A stretch of 64,000 nt of DNA from assembly GCF_016508255.1 (NCBI RefSeq), contig NZ_JADVKT010000003.1:186001-250000 (forward strand), in the 5' to 3' direction. This document shows, piece by piece, positions 54,656 through 64,000 of this stretch (the first letter of the stretch is position 1; the number at the start of each line of letters is the position of its first letter). The notes under the pieces are model-generated. The model made no database searches. It saw only the letters and a list, made by a program, of their open reading frames with translations, and was not told where the DNA came from. This stretch comes from Acinetobacter calcoaceticus. GTDB lineage: Bacteria; Pseudomonadota; Gammaproteobacteria; Pseudomonadales; Moraxellaceae. A program made the position numbers and the translations under genes.

Positions 54656-55963
54656 ATGAAAATAAATACATTGATGGATGGCGCTATGCAAAGCTCATAC
54701 GCGACAGCACTATTAAAACAACAGCAACCTCCTGAAAGCTTCCAATTCTTTTTTAAACAAAAGCAGCAGCTATCTCATACGCATTCATTGCATGATTTGG
54801 TCCGCCCACGTTTAAAAATTGCGATTGTTACCGAGACATGGCCACCTGAGATTAATGGTGTGGCACTTTCATTATTGCAACTATGCCAAGGTTTACAAAA
54901 ACAGGGGCATAAGATTTTACTGATTCGCCCTGAACAAAAGGCAAAATGCGATGACTTTACGCCAGAGCAAGAATGTCTGGTGATGTCGCAGGCTATTCCG
55001 AAGTATCCAACATTACAGTTTGGGTGGCCACAATATTTAAAAGTATCGAAAGCTTTTGAAAAATTTGTGCCAGATGTAGTTCACATTGTGACTGAAGGGC
55101 CTTTAGGTTTAACTGCCATGCAGGCTGCAAAGGCAAAAGCTATTCCGGTTTCTAGCGGCTTTCATTCACCCTTTCAAGATTTTAGCCGATTCTTCGATTT
55201 GGCTTTCTTAGTAAAACCGATTCAAAAATACCTTTGCTGGTTTCACAACAATACTCAAGTGACCTGTGTGCCAAGTAAAGATACACAAGAAGCATTACGT
55301 GGTTTTGGTATTACTTGCCCGCTGGTGGTGGTTGGGCGCGGCGTAGATACGACAAGATTTTCGCCAAAACATCGCTCTGAAAATTTGCGAAAGCAATGGG
55401 ATGCCGATGAGAATACTCGCGTCATGCTCTATGTGGGACGTCTGTCTCCAGAAAAAGAAGTGCAAGTACTTATTGAAAGCTATGCCAACTTGCAAACTGT
55501 TCAGCCACATAAAACTAAACTGGTTATTGTGGGAGATGGTCCTGATTTTGCCCGCTTAAAGTCATTACCTGAAGCGAAGGGCATTATCTTTACTGGAAGT
55601 CTGAGAGGCCAGGATTTGGCAGTTGCGTATGCGAGTGCAGATGTATTTGTATTTGCAAGTCAGGTTGAAACGTTTGGTAACGTAGTTTTAGAGGCTATGG
55701 CAAGCGGTTTACCAGTTATCGCGTATGATTATGCATGTGCACATCAATATTTAACACATGATGTGAATGGCTGGTTAAGCCCTCTAGGACAAAAAAACCA
55801 CTTTATACAACAAATTTATCAGCTTCCTTCAGTACAACAACTTAGAGAAATGGGCGTACAAGCCTGTCATAAAGTACAGCAAAGCGGCTGGCAACTGCCA
55901 GTTCAGCAATTGGAACAGGCATTTTATCAGGTGGTGAGGGCGTCCTCGGTGGACTTCACCTAA
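54656..55963 (+). CDS. GT4 family glycosyltransferase
   Basis: A 435-residue GT-B glycosyltransferase (family 4). The N-terminal domain from about residue 53 carries KIAIVTETWPPEINGVALSL and DVVHIVTEGPLGLTAMQAAK. The C-terminal nucleotide-sugar domain has VMLYVGRLSPEKEVQVLIES, LVIVGDGPDFARL and the E-x7-E motif in FVFASQVETFGNVVLEAMASG. It resembles diacylglycerol or phosphatidylinositol mannosyl/glucosyltransferases, so a membrane lipid acceptor is plausible. About 50 N-terminal residues are unconserved-looking; ATGs at 54674 and 54686 are alternative starts. The PAP2 phosphatase gene follows 24 bases later. Confidence 0.82.
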   Translation: MKINTLMDGAMQSSYATALLKQQQPPESFQFFFKQKQQLSHTHSLHDLVRPRLKIAIVTETWPPEINGVALSLLQLCQGLQKQGHKILLIRPEQKAKCDDFTPEQECLVMSQAIPKYPTLQFGWPQYLKVSKAFEKFVPDVVHIVTEGPLGLTAMQAAKAKAIPVSSGFHSPFQDFSRFFDLAFLVKPIQKYLCWFHNNTQVTCVPSKDTQEALRGFGITCPLVVVGRGVDTTRFSPKHRSENLRKQWDADENTRVMLYVGRLSPEKEVQVLIESYANLQTVQPHKTKLVIVGDGPDFARLKSLPEAKGIIFTGSLRGQDLAVAYASADVFVFASQVETFGNVVLEAMASGLPVIAYDYACAHQYLTHDVNGWLSPLGQKNHFIQQIYQLPSVQQLREMGVQACHKVQQSGWQLPVQQLEQAFYQVVRASSVDFT

Positions 55964-55987
55964 GTATCCTAAAATAGGAGAATAACC

Positions 55988-56539
55988 ATGAAACTTAAGA
56001 ATGCAAAAATAAAAATACTCGATTTAGACTTGAGAGGATGTTTATATCTTAATAATTTCTCTCACTCACAACGTGTTGCTCTTTTTTTCAAAATCATCAG
56101 TCGTGTTGGTGATGGCCCATTTTGGTATCTAATGCTGGCAATCGTGTGGGGGATGCACGGCATCACCTATAGCCTGCAAATCATTTACTTGTTATTAGGT
56201 GGTTCTGTTGGCACAGCAATCTATAAATTCTTAAAGCATAAAACAACACGACCTCGTCCTTATCAGGTGCATCAAGTGATTGTGCTTGGAGAAAGACCTC
56301 TTGATCATTTTAGTTTTCCGTCTGGACATACACTTCATGCAGTAATGGTCACGATTGTCTTGGGTTATATCCAGCCAGCTCTGCTCGCGGCAATGTTACC
56401 TTTTATGGTGCTTGTTGCATTGTCTCGTATGGTGCTTGGCCTTCACTACCCAAGTGATGTGATTGTAGGGGCACTCATTGGTGCGGCAGTAGCAAGCATA
56501 ATTATTTTTGTAGCTCCACTTTTGAACATTGTTTTATAG
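55988..56539 (+). CDS. PAP2 family membrane phosphatase
   Basis: A 183-residue inner-membrane protein with about five hydrophobic segments. It carries all three phosphatase motifs: KHKTTRPRP (K-x6-RP), FPSGHTLHA (PSGH), and SRMVLGLHYPSD (SR-x5-H-x3-D). Such enzymes dephosphorylate phosphatidic acid, PG-phosphate or undecaprenyl pyrophosphate on the periplasmic face. Co-transcription with the GT4 gene suggests a joint role in lipid or glycolipid turnover, possibly supplying diacylglycerol to the transferase. AGGAG precedes the ATG. Confidence 0.88.
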   Translation: MKLKNAKIKILDLDLRGCLYLNNFSHSQRVALFFKIISRVGDGPFWYLMLAIVWGMHGITYSLQIIYLLLGGSVGTAIYKFLKHKTTRPRPYQVHQVIVLGERPLDHFSFPSGHTLHAVMVTIVLGYIQPALLAAMLPFMVLVALSRMVLGLHYPSDVIVGALIGAAVASIIIFVAPLLNIVL

Positions 56540-56638
56540 GCATTGATAATTTTTATCAGCTTAAACTATCGATTACGTTTGTGGATTTGCTAAAGTACAC
56601 ACTTCGTGATTTAGCAGATTAAACAGATAGGAGCCGCT

Positions 56639-56839
56639 ATGGGCTTACGTTGGACAGATACGCTTGATATAGCCATTGAATTGTCAGAAGCACATCCAGA
56701 AGTTGATCCGCAATGGATTCGTTTTACCGATTTACACGCATGGGTATGTGCTTTACCAGAGTTTAGTGATGACCCAAATAAGTCAACAGAAGGATTGCTA
56801 GAAGGCATCCAAATGGCTTGGATAGACGAAGTTCGCTAA
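56639..56839 (+). CDS. iscX: Fe-S cluster assembly protein IscX
   Basis: A 66-residue acidic protein, MGLRWTDTLDIAIELSEAHP and ending GIQMAWIDEVR, matching IscX/YfhJ over its whole length. AGGAG lies upstream. IscX binds iron and IscS as an adaptor that tunes Fe-S assembly. In many species it ends the isc operon; here it stands apart, between a PAP2 gene and ndk, and the rest of isc is not in the window. Confidence 0.93.
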   Translation: MGLRWTDTLDIAIELSEAHPEVDPQWIRFTDLHAWVCALPEFSDDPNKSTEGLLEGIQMAWIDEVR

Positions 56840-56952
56840 AAACAGTAGAAAAAATCGCAACTTTTACACATTCAAAGCTGATTATTGCCTATGACATCGG
56901 TATAATGCGGCAAATTTTTTAAAGTTTAAATCTTAAAATAAAGGAGCCACTC

Positions 56953-57384
56953 ATGGCTATTGAACGTACTTTGTCTATCGTAAAACCTGATGCAGTGTCT
57001 AAAAACCACATCGGTGATATTTTTGCTCGTTTTGAAAAAGCGGGTTTAAAAATTGTTGCGACTAAAATGAAACACCTTTCTCAAGCAGATGCTGAAGGTT
57101 TCTATGCTGAGCATAAAGAACGTGGTTTCTTTGGTGACTTAGTTGCATTCATGACTTCTGGTCCAGTTGTAGTATCTGTTCTTGAAGGCGAAAATGCAGT
57201 TCTTGCACACCGTGAAATTTTAGGTGCTACAAACCCTAAAGAAGCAGCTCCTGGTACGATCCGTGCTGACTTTGCTGTAAGCATCGACGAAAATGCTGCT
57301 CACGGTTCTGACTCAGTTGCTTCTGCAGAGCGTGAAATTGCTTACTTCTTTGCTGACAACGAGATCTGCCCACGCACTCGTTAA
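56953..57384 (+). CDS. ndk: Nucleoside diphosphate kinase
   Basis: A 143-residue protein with [17 protein letters not shown], the active-site His in [18 protein letters not shown] (NxxHGSDS), and [14 protein letters not shown]. The phosphohistidine intermediate transfers phosphate among nucleotides. AAGGAG precedes the ATG, and a TATAAT lies at 56901-56906. A terminator follows, so it is separate from the rlmN operon. Confidence 0.97.
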   Translation: MAIERTLSIVKPDAVSKNHIGDIFARFEKAGLKIVATKMKHLSQADAEGFYAEHKERGFFGDLVAFMTSGPVVVSVLEGENAVLAHREILGATNPKEAAPGTIRADFAVSIDENAAHGSDSVASAEREIAYFFADNEICPRTR

Positions 57385-57396
57385 TCGAAAGCATTC

Positions 57397-57430
57397 AAAC
57401 CAGATAAGTGGTATACTACTTATCTGGTTT
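57397..57430 (+). terminator. Terminator of ndk
   Basis: A perfect 13-bp stem (AAACCAGATAAGT / ACTTATCTGGTTT) followed by more T lies 13 bases past the ndk stop. Confidence 0.9.
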
Positions 57431-57507
57431 TTTTATTCTCTCAAGAGAATATTGTTTGATTCTTGAACAATATCTTCAGTTTTTTGACATGGTTTAGGTA
57501 AATACAC

Positions 57508-58743
57508 ATGAGTTCTGCAGAGGTCGTTTCATCTGAAAATCTTGATGGACAGCAGCAATCTTCGTCCACGCTGGTAATGCCTGCTGCCGAAAATAAAGTG
57601 AATTTACTCGGCATGTCTCGTCCTGAATTAGAAAAATTCTTTGAAGATATTGGCGAAAAAAAGTTTCGTGCCGGACAAGTCATGAAATGGATACATCAAT
57701 ACTTCATTACTGATTTTGCTGAAATGACCAATATTTCAGGCAAATTACGTGCGAAGCTTGAACAGATTTGTGAAGTTAAGGCTCCTGAGGTTGTTCACCG
57801 CCACTATTCAAAAGACGGTACACGTAAGTGGGTTTTTCGTGTTGGCGATGGTGCAGGTTCTTTGGTTGAAACTGTATTAATTCCTGCTGAAGATAAAACA
57901 GGCTTGCGCAAAACTTTGTGTATTTCGTCACAAGTAGGTTGTGCATTGGACTGCTCATTTTGTTCAACAGGCAAACAAGGTTTCCAACGTGATTTAACGC
58001 CAGATGAAATCATTGGACAGCTCTGGATGGCAAACTATTCTTATATGGAAGAAGTGCCTGTTGCAGAACGCGAGCGTTCAGTGACCAATGTCGTGATGAT
58101 GGGTATGGGTGAGCCGTTGCTCAACTATGATGCCGTATTAAGCTCAATGCGGATTATGCTTGATGACTTTGCTTATGGCATGTCTAAGCGCCGTGTGACT
58201 TTATCAACATCAGGTGTTGTACCGAAAATTGACCAACTTGCAAAAGACATCGATGTCGCTTTAGCAATTTCTTTACATGCGCCAAATGATGAACTACGTA
58301 ACGAATTAGTGCCAATTAATAAAAAATATCCATTGGCTCAGTTGATTGCAGCATGTCAGCGTTATATTGCCAAAGATGGTAATGAAAGTACGCGTAAACA
58401 TGTGACTATTGAATATGTGATGTTAGAGGGTGTAAATGATCATCCTGACCATGCACAGCAAATGATTAAATTATTAAAAAACTTACCAAGTAAAATTAAC
58501 TTGATCCCCTTTAACCCGTTCCCGCATGCGCCATATGGCCGCTCAAGCCGAAATCGTATTATCTCGTTCCAAAAAACTTTGTCTGATGCTGGATTTGTGT
58601 GTACGATTCGTCAAACACGTGGTGATGATATTGATGCTGCATGTGGACAGTTAGTGGGTCAGGTAGCTGATAGAACCCGCCGTGCTGAACAGTGGCAGAA
58701 AAAAGTTACACAGCGTCAAGAGATTTTGCGTACACAAGGATAA
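57508..58743 (+). CDS. rlmN: Dual-specificity rRNA/tRNA adenine-C2 methyltransferase RlmN
   Basis: A 411-residue radical-SAM enzyme. The cluster motif [11 protein letters not shown] supplies CxxxCxxC. Also present are [24 protein letters not shown] and the C-terminal Cys in [11 protein letters not shown] that serves in methyl transfer. The roughly 30-residue N-terminal extension rich in Ser/Gln precedes the conserved [16 protein letters not shown]. It methylates A2503 of 23S rRNA and A37 of certain tRNAs. It heads the operon rlmN-pilF-rodZ-ispG-hisS-yfgM-bamB, with pilF 14 bases on. Confidence 0.96.
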   Translation: MSSAEVVSSENLDGQQQSSSTLVMPAAENKVNLLGMSRPELEKFFEDIGEKKFRAGQVMKWIHQYFITDFAEMTNISGKLRAKLEQICEVKAPEVVHRHYSKDGTRKWVFRVGDGAGSLVETVLIPAEDKTGLRKTLCISSQVGCALDCSFCSTGKQGFQRDLTPDEIIGQLWMANYSYMEEVPVAERERSVTNVVMMGMGEPLLNYDAVLSSMRIMLDDFAYGMSKRRVTLSTSGVVPKIDQLAKDIDVALAISLHAPNDELRNELVPINKKYPLAQLIAACQRYIAKDGNESTRKHVTIEYVMLEGVNDHPDHAQQMIKLLKNLPSKINLIPFNPFPHAPYGRSSRNRIISFQKTLSDAGFVCTIRQTRGDDIDAACGQLVGQVADRTRRAEQWQKKVTQRQEILRTQG

Positions 58744-58757
58744 ATTGAGGGCAGGCT

Positions 58758-59558
58758 TTGAGCACTCCAAAGTTAAAAACGGTATTATGTATGGGGGTTG
58801 CATTTGCAATGCTGGCAAGTGGTTGCCAGACAACGCAGGTGCAAAAAAAAGACCCAGCAAAAGCGGTAAAGGTGCGTACACAACTTGCTGCTGAACATAT
58901 CCGTTCAGGTGATTTGGATTCAGCTAAACGTGCCCTAGATCAAGCTTTAAGTGTAGATAGTCGTGATGCAACAGCAAATATGATGATGGGCATTTTACTA
59001 CAGCAAGAGGGTAGTAAGCCGAACTTAGAAAAAGCAGAACATTATTTTAAACGAGCAATTTCATCTGAACCAGATAATGCTCAAGCACATAATAACTATG
59101 GTACTTATTTATACCAAATGGAACGTTATAAGGATGCGATTGAGCAATTTCGCATTGCTGGCGCAACATTAGGCTATGACCAGCGCTATCAGGCGTTAGA
59201 AAATCTGGGGCGTATTTATTTAAAGTTGGGTGATGTTGCGAATGCTGAAAAAACATTCAAACAAGCACTCCTTGCTAACCGCGACTCTTATATTTCAATG
59301 TTAGAGTTAGCGGAAATTTTTTATTTGCAGCAGCAGATTCCGGCTGCTACACAAATGTATGAACAATATGTTCGTACAGTGGGGCAGAAAAATCAGGGTG
59401 CAAGAGCACTTTGGATTGGTGCAAGAGTGGCTCGAGCCAATGCGGATAAAATGGGAATGCAAGCGTTAGTAAACCAGTTACGTGCCTTGTTCCCGGAAAG
59501 TCCAGAATATCAACGTTATTTGCAATTACAGTATAGTACTGAGGCCGTATGGAAATAA
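58758..59558 (+). CDS. pilF: Type IV pilus biogenesis/stability lipoprotein PilF (PilW)
   Basis: A 266-residue outer-membrane lipoprotein starting at TTG with GAGGGCAGG upstream. The signal (KTVLCMGVAFAMLASGC) ends in lipobox MLASGC, and a start at the next ATG would truncate it. Five or so TPR repeats follow (DLDSAKRALDQALSVD, LEKAEHYFKRAISSEP, DAIEQFRIAG, NAEKTFKQALLA). It is the pilotin for PilQ secretin assembly, hence needed for twitching and DNA uptake. Its 3' end overlaps rodZ by 10 bases. Confidence 0.93.
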   Translation: MSTPKLKTVLCMGVAFAMLASGCQTTQVQKKDPAKAVKVRTQLAAEHIRSGDLDSAKRALDQALSVDSRDATANMMMGILLQQEGSKPNLEKAEHYFKRAISSEPDNAQAHNNYGTYLYQMERYKDAIEQFRIAGATLGYDQRYQALENLGRIYLKLGDVANAEKTFKQALLANRDSYISMLELAEIFYLQQQIPAATQMYEQYVRTVGQKNQGARALWIGARVARANADKMGMQALVNQLRALFPESPEYQRYLQLQYSTEAVWK

Positions 59559-60340
59559 ATCCTAATTCACAGCAGCCAACTGGCTCAAGCTTACCGACTT
59601 CTGCTTTAGGAAATATTCAACGTCCTGGTGAGTATTTACGTCAAATTCGAGTTTCTCAGAATAAAGAGTTAGAGCAAGTTTCTTCAGATTTAAACATGCC
59701 AGTTAAGACTCTAACTGCTTTAGAGCAAGATGATTATAAGTCATTGCCAGAAGCGACTTTTATTAAGGGTTATTACCGTTCATATGCAAAATATCTAAAT
59801 ACAGATGCGACTGCAATTATTCAGCGCTTTGATGAGATTTATGCAAATGATACCGGGCTTTTACCGAACCATGCTTTAAATAACTCACCGATTAAAATCA
59901 TGGGTAAATTGCCTGGTTCTAATAGTGATCGTAATAAGAAATGGTTGAAGCGTGCACTTCTTGCAATCGTGGTTATTGCTGTTGTGTCATTGATTGTCAT
60001 GGGTATTCAAAAATGGACTTCAAAGAAAGAAGATGTAGATTTACCTAAAGTAAATCAATCTAATGTTGAAGTTTTGCCTATGAAAGGAAATGCTACCTCA
60101 ACAGAGGGCGATCAATTGGTGTTAAACTTTAACCGACCAACTTCTGTTCATATTGTTGATGCAACAGGTAAAGTTTTGGCGACAGGTCGTCAGTCATCAA
60201 CTTTAAACTTAAATGGTGAGTCTCCATTTCAGATTCGTCTTGATGATGCAACTGCTGTGTCATTAAGTTTAAACCAAGAACAGATTTCATTGTCTCCATA
60301 TACGGTAAACGGTAAAGCTGAATTCCGTTTATCCCGCTAA
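59549..60340 (+). CDS. rodZ: RodZ-like helix-turn-helix/DUF4115 cell-shape protein
   Basis: A 263-residue single-pass membrane protein. An N-terminal Cro/C1-like helix-turn-helix (about 26-95: GEYLRQIRVSQNKELEQVSSDLN, VKTLTALEQDDYKSLPE, TFIKGYYRSYAKYL) is followed by a membrane helix at about 130-152 and a short periplasmic DUF4115 domain (LVLNFNRPTSVHIVDATGKVL). RodZ links MreB to the elongasome. It overlaps pilF and is followed by ispG, the conserved gammaproteobacterial order. Confidence 0.9.
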   Translation: MEINPNSQQPTGSSLPTSALGNIQRPGEYLRQIRVSQNKELEQVSSDLNMPVKTLTALEQDDYKSLPEATFIKGYYRSYAKYLNTDATAIIQRFDEIYANDTGLLPNHALNNSPIKIMGKLPGSNSDRNKKWLKRALLAIVVIAVVSLIVMGIQKWTSKKEDVDLPKVNQSNVEVLPMKGNATSTEGDQLVLNFNRPTSVHIVDATGKVLATGRQSSTLNLNGESPFQIRLDDATAVSLSLNQEQISLSPYTVNGKAEFRLSR

Positions 60341-60361
60341 TACCATGAGTTGAGCGATACA

Positions 60362-61477
60362 ATGATAGAGAACCCAATTAAACGTCGACCAACACGTAAA
60401 ATTCGTGTTGGGTCGGTGTATGTCGGTGGCGATGCACCTATTAGTGTGCAAAGTATGACAAACACTGAAACTTGCGATGTTGATGCAACTGTGGCTCAAA
60501 TTGAGCGTTGCGTTGATGCAGGTGCAGATATTATGCGTGTTTCGGTCCCATCTATGGAGGCTGCTGAGGCTTTTGGCGCAATTCGTAAGCGCGTTTCAGT
60601 ACCTTTAGTTGCCGATATCCATTTTGACCATAGAATTGCCTTAGCAGTTGCAGATTATGGTGCAGACTGTTTACGTATCAATCCGGGTAATATCGGGTCA
60701 GATCAGAAAGTTCGTGAAGTCGTTGCTGCTGCACGCCATCATGGTATTTCTATGCGTATTGGCGTTAATGGTGGTTCTCTAGAAAAAGATTTACAAAAGA
60801 AATATGGCGAACCTACAGGTGAAGCACTGCTTGAGTCTGCGTTACGCCATATTGATATTTTAGATCGACTCAATTTTCATGAATTTAAAGTCAGCGTAAA
60901 AGCATCAAATGTGTTTTTAACGATGGATGCTTATCGTTTACTCTCAAAACAAATTGATAATCCATTACATTTAGGCGTAACCGAAGCGGGTATTTACCGT
61001 ACAGGTACTGTGAAGTCTGCGATTGCCCTTGGCGGTTTGTTGATGGAAGGTATCGGCGATACGATGCGTATTTCGCTTGCTGCTGAACCAGAAGATGAAA
61101 TCAAGATTGGTTTTGATATCTTAAAATCACTAGGGCTTCGCTCTAACGGGATTAACTTTATTGCTTGCCCGAGTTGTTCTCGCCAAGAATTTAATGTTAT
61201 TCAAGTGATGCAAGCTTTGGAAGAGCGTTTAGAAGATATTCGTACTCCAATGGATGTGTCAGTGATTGGTTGTAAGGTAAATGGCCCGGGTGAAGCAAAA
61301 GAAGCTGATATCGGGGTTGTGGGGGCCGCACCTCGCTCATTGGTTTATCGGAATGGTGAGAAAAGCCATTTAATCGATACCGATCAATTGGTTGATGAAA
61401 TCGAAACAATGGTTCGTCAACGTGTCCAAGAGCTTGAAGAAGCTAAATCTAAAGAAATTATTCGTAGTTCATCATGA
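60362..61477 (+). CDS. ispG: 4-hydroxy-3-methylbut-2-en-1-yl diphosphate synthase (flavodoxin)
   Basis: The protein has 371 residues from the ATG at 60362 ([17 protein letters not shown]). The frame begins four codons earlier at TTG, but the ATG gives the usual length. An N-terminal TIM barrel is followed by a C-terminal 4Fe-4S domain with [11 protein letters not shown] and [16 protein letters not shown] ligands. It performs the reductive ring-opening of MEcPP in the MEP isoprenoid pathway. Its stop overlaps the hisS start by 4 bases. Confidence 0.97.
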   Translation: MIENPIKRRPTRKIRVGSVYVGGDAPISVQSMTNTETCDVDATVAQIERCVDAGADIMRVSVPSMEAAEAFGAIRKRVSVPLVADIHFDHRIALAVADYGADCLRINPGNIGSDQKVREVVAAARHHGISMRIGVNGGSLEKDLQKKYGEPTGEALLESALRHIDILDRLNFHEFKVSVKASNVFLTMDAYRLLSKQIDNPLHLGVTEAGIYRTGTVKSAIALGGLLMEGIGDTMRISLAAEPEDEIKIGFDILKSLGLRSNGINFIACPSCSRQEFNVIQVMQALEERLEDIRTPMDVSVIGCKVNGPGEAKEADIGVVGAAPRSLVYRNGEKSHLIDTDQLVDEIETMVRQRVQELEEAKSKEIIRSSS

Positions 61478-62766
61478 GTTCAATTGTCGCAATCAAAGGT
61501 TTTAATGATGTCTTGCCAACGCAAACAGTAGCGTGGAGACGTCTTGAGCAACATTTAGCATCTTTAATGGATGCTTATGGGTATCAACAAATTCGTTTAC
61601 CGATCGTTGAGCAAACGGGCTTGTTTAAACGTGCTATTGGTGATGCTACCGATATTGTCGAAAAAGAAATGTATACCTTTTTTGACAAAGGCAACCCACC
61701 AGAGTCATTAACCTTACGTCCGGAAGGTACAGCAGGTTGTGTTCGCGCCTTGGTTGAACATAACTTGTTACGCGGTGCTACACCGCGTGTGTGGTATATG
61801 GGACCTATGTTCCGTTATGAAAAACCACAAAAAGGGCGTTACCGTCAGTTCCATCAGTTTGGTGTGGAAACTTTCGGCGTTGCGACTCCTGACATTGATG
61901 CTGAATTGATTATGTTGACAGCTCGCTTATGGAAACGTATGGGCGTTGATCACATGGTTCAACTTGAGTTGAATACTTTGGGTGAAACTGATGAGCGGAC
62001 AGAATACCGTAATGCATTAGTTGCTTTTTTAAATGAGCATAAAGAAGCTTTGGATGAAGATTCTCAGCGTCGCTTAACAACAAATCCATTACGTATTTTA
62101 GATTCTAAAATTGAGTCTACCCAGAAAATTTTGGAAAATGCGCCGAAATTGCATGATTTCTTAAAAGAAGATAGTTTAAGTCACTTCCAACAATTGCAAG
62201 ACTATTTGACTGCTGCTGGTATCCAGTTTGTAATTAACCAGAAGTTAGTACGTGGTCTGGATTATTACAACAAGACTGTTTTTGAATGGACAACAACAGC
62301 ACTTGGTTCACAAGGTACAGTCTGTGCTGGTGGACGTTACGACGGTTTAGTTGGCCAGTTAAAAGGTAAGCCAGATCAATCTATACCAGCTGTTGGTTTT
62401 GCAATGGGTATGGAGCGTTTATTGCTTCTGCTTGAGCAGGTTGAACAGGCCGAAGTCATTCGTGATTGTGAAGTTTTCTTGGTTGCAGAACCTGCTTATC
62501 AAACGAATGCTTTGATTTTAGCGGAACAATTACGTGACCAGTTAGAAGCTGCAAATAGCAGTATTCGAATCAAAACAGGTTCGCAAGGCAGCATGAAAAG
62601 CCAGATGAAAAAAGCTGATCAGGCTGGAGCAATCTTTGCTTTGATTTTAGGGGAACGAGAGTGGGATGCACAGCAGCTTGCACTAAAAGAGCTAGCAACA
62701 GCTGAACAGTCACAAGTCGCAATTGCTGACCTTGTACCATTTTTAATCCAAAAATTTACAAAATAA
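61474..62766 (+). CDS. hisS: Histidyl-tRNA synthetase
   Basis: A 430-residue class II aminoacyl-tRNA synthetase. Motif 1 lies around [14 protein letters not shown], motif 2 is in [19 protein letters not shown], the His-binding loop is [15 protein letters not shown], and motif 3 is in [14 protein letters not shown]. The C-terminal anticodon-binding domain spans about 330-425. It is translationally coupled to ispG through ATGA. yfgM follows after 28 bases. Confidence 0.97.
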   Translation: MSSIVAIKGFNDVLPTQTVAWRRLEQHLASLMDAYGYQQIRLPIVEQTGLFKRAIGDATDIVEKEMYTFFDKGNPPESLTLRPEGTAGCVRALVEHNLLRGATPRVWYMGPMFRYEKPQKGRYRQFHQFGVETFGVATPDIDAELIMLTARLWKRMGVDHMVQLELNTLGETDERTEYRNALVAFLNEHKEALDEDSQRRLTTNPLRILDSKIESTQKILENAPKLHDFLKEDSLSHFQQLQDYLTAAGIQFVINQKLVRGLDYYNKTVFEWTTTALGSQGTVCAGGRYDGLVGQLKGKPDQSIPAVGFAMGMERLLLLLEQVEQAEVIRDCEVFLVAEPAYQTNALILAEQLRDQLEAANSSIRIKTGSQGSMKSQMKKADQAGAIFALILGEREWDAQQLALKELATAEQSQVAIADLVPFLIQKFTK

Positions 62767-62794
62767 ACTGAAACATCTGGAAAAGGACAATCAC

Positions 62795-63493
62795 ATGAGC
62801 GTAAGTGATGAAGAACAATTCGACAGCTTAAAGTCGTTCGCCAAAAAATATGGTTCTGCCATGATTAGCGGAATTCTCATTGCGTTGATTGCCTTTTTCG
62901 GGTGGACATATTGGCAAAAAAAGAATCTGGCAACTAGTCAGGTAGAAACTGCAAAAGTACAGCAGTTAATGGATGAGGCAAATGCGAGTGCCGATAATCC
63001 AAATGCCTTAAGCTCGGTAACTGCATCGGCAGATAAAATTGTAAAAGATGATATCGATTCTGTTCAGGCAATACAGACTCAGTTTGTACTGGCAAAATTA
63101 GCCTATGAGAAACAGGATTATGCTGCTGCTGAAAAAGCATTAAAGAAAGTTGAAAATTCAAAAGTAAAAGATGAAGGTTTGATTCAGGTTGTAAAATTGC
63201 GTTTAGCAGATGCACAATTGGCGCAAAACAAATATGATGAAGCACTAAAAACCTTGTCTGGTAACGTTGATCCTGCATTTAAAGCAACGGTAGAAGAGTT
63301 ACGTGGTGATATCTTTGTTGCTAAGAAAGATGTTGATTCTGCTAAAAAAGCGTATCAGGCAGCTTGGGATTCGTTACTGGAACGTAAACAAGAGCGACAA
63401 ATTTTACAAATTAAACTCGAAAGTGTTGGCGTTTTAGTTGAAGATCCACAGATTGAGCGCCCAATTTTGGAAACACAGGTGGAAGAGTCTTAA
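62795..63493 (+). CDS. yfgM: YfgM-like ancillary SecYEG translocon subunit
   Basis: A 232-residue protein with a short cytoplasmic N-terminus (VSDEEQFDSLKSFAKKYGS), one membrane helix at about residues 21-42 (MISGILIALIAFFGWTYWQ), and a periplasmic TPR-like helical domain. E. coli YfgM associates with SecYEG and the chaperone PpiD to help outer-membrane protein traffic. The position between hisS and bamB is diagnostic. Its stop and the bamB start share one base (TAATG). Confidence 0.92.
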   Translation: MSVSDEEQFDSLKSFAKKYGSAMISGILIALIAFFGWTYWQKKNLATSQVETAKVQQLMDEANASADNPNALSSVTASADKIVKDDIDSVQAIQTQFVLAKLAYEKQDYAAAEKALKKVENSKVKDEGLIQVVKLRLADAQLAQNKYDEALKTLSGNVDPAFKATVEELRGDIFVAKKDVDSAKKAYQAAWDSLLERKQERQILQIKLESVGVLVEDPQIERPILETQVEES

Positions 63494-64000
63494 TGAATCA
63501 GAAATTCAAACTGCCTTTGGCAATTGCAATCGCATCGGCTGTACTGGTGGGATGTTCTAGCAACAAAGTAAAAGAAGCAAAACCAAATCCACTACCGAAA
63601 TTGACCGAGTCGAAAAAGACCTTAACGCCAGTGTTTTCGCGTAGTGTTTCTTCTACTGATAAGGCTGATCCATTACGCTTGCAACTTGATGCAAGCGACG
63701 GTGTTGTTTTCACTCTTGATCCAAAAGGCGAAGTAGCTGCATATCGTGGTAAGCAACGCGTTTGGGAGAAAAAAGTCAGTAAATTAGGCTTGAGCTCTGG
63801 TGTTGAAGCTGCCGAAGGAATTGTTGTTGTTGGTAATAGTAAAGGGCAACTCTTTGCACTAGATCAGGCAACAGGTGAGCAGAAGTGGACTGCACAGTTA
63901 TCGGGTGCGTTGTTAAGCCCTTCATTGGTTCAATCTGGACGCGTTATTACCATTGCGAATGATGGTACTGTGTTTGCACATGATGCTGCTTCGGGCCAGC
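63493..64000 (+). CDS. bamB: Outer-membrane assembly lipoprotein BamB, 5' part (runs off window)
   Basis: The first 169 codons of BamB from the ATG at 63493. The lipoprotein signal peptide (KLPLAIAIASAVLVGC, lipobox LVGC) is followed by the start of the PQQ-like beta-propeller, with repeats such as VVVGNSKGQLFALDQATGEQKW and ITIANDGTVFAHDAASG. It is a component of the BAM complex for beta-barrel insertion. It is coupled to yfgM by TAATG. The 3' end lies outside the window. Confidence 0.94.
   Translation, partial: MNQKFKLPLAIAIASAVLVGCSSNKVKEAKPNPLPKLTESKKTLTPVFSRSVSSTDKADPLRLQLDASDGVVFTLDPKGEVAAYRGKQRVWEKKVSKLGLSSGVEAAEGIVVVGNSKGQLFALDQATGEQKWTAQLSGALLSPSLVQSGRVITIANDGTVFAHDAASGQ

Overview
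The window reads as a chromosomal segment of a low-GC gammaproteobacterium, most likely Acinetobacter (baumannii/calcoaceticus group). This rests on protein sequences I recognise (MetXS, ClpX, IspG, PilF, the PiuA-like receptor with PiuC), the TTA/TTG-rich leucine codon usage, and gene neighbourhoods such as edd-eda-gntT-gntK and ndk-rlmN-pilF-rodZ-ispG-hisS-yfgM-bamB. I see no rRNA, tRNA, CRISPR array, prophage or complete insertion sequence. It is mostly core genome, with a few decayed or repetitive spots.

Layout. 1-1.5 kb: end of an RRM RNA-binding protein, then three small conserved proteins (ASCH domain, DUF6586-like, unknown). 1.5-3.8 kb: a YbaL/Kef-type antiporter and the rpmB-rpmG ribosomal pair. 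4-6.2 kb: an aldehyde dehydrogenase divergent from a TetR regulator, with a palindrome between them. 6.2-9.4 kb: purU and the tonB-exbB-exbD energy-transduction operon. 9.4-15 kb, mostly minus strand: msrA, an AHSA1-like gene preceded by what looks like an ArsR remnant, a DUF4105 protein, folA, thyA, two paralogous small membrane proteins and lgt. 15-19.6 kb: a TANGO2/NRDE protein, a Tat-exported PhoX-type phosphatase and tatABC. 19.8-25.8 kb: an AEC permease, a hairpin-rich repeat, rdgB, a Sel1 protein, metW-metX, and leuA with a leucine-rich leader peptide. 26.2-29.4 kb: piuC and a TonB-dependent siderophore receptor with a good Fur-box candidate. 29.7-33.3 kb: tig-clpP-clpX. 33.4-40 kb: a DUF2846 lipoprotein, a DUF2059 protein, class I fumarase and ackA-pta.

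40.7-47.2 kb holds a gluconate/Entner-Doudoroff block (edd, eda, gntT, gntK) followed by a GapN-type aldehyde dehydrogenase. Together these would import gluconate, phosphorylate it, split it to pyruvate plus glyceraldehyde 3-phosphate, and possibly oxidise the latter. The GapN-like protein has Gly where the family's catalytic general-base Glu should be. 47.3-56.5 kb: proA, an RhlA-like alpha/beta hydrolase with a C-terminal PilZ-like segment, an LCMT-like methyltransferase, nagZ, the tail-specific protease Prc, and a GT4 glycosyltransferase with a PAP2 phosphatase. 56.6-64 kb: iscX, ndk and the rlmN-to-bamB operon, with bamB cut off by the window end.

No clearly new multi-gene defence or mobile system is visible. 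The points most worth a second look are the RhlA-like/PilZ-like fusion, the leuA leader peptide, the Glu-less GapN-like enzyme, the ArsR remnant, the REP-like hairpin cluster at 20.7 kb and the palindromes upstream of edd.
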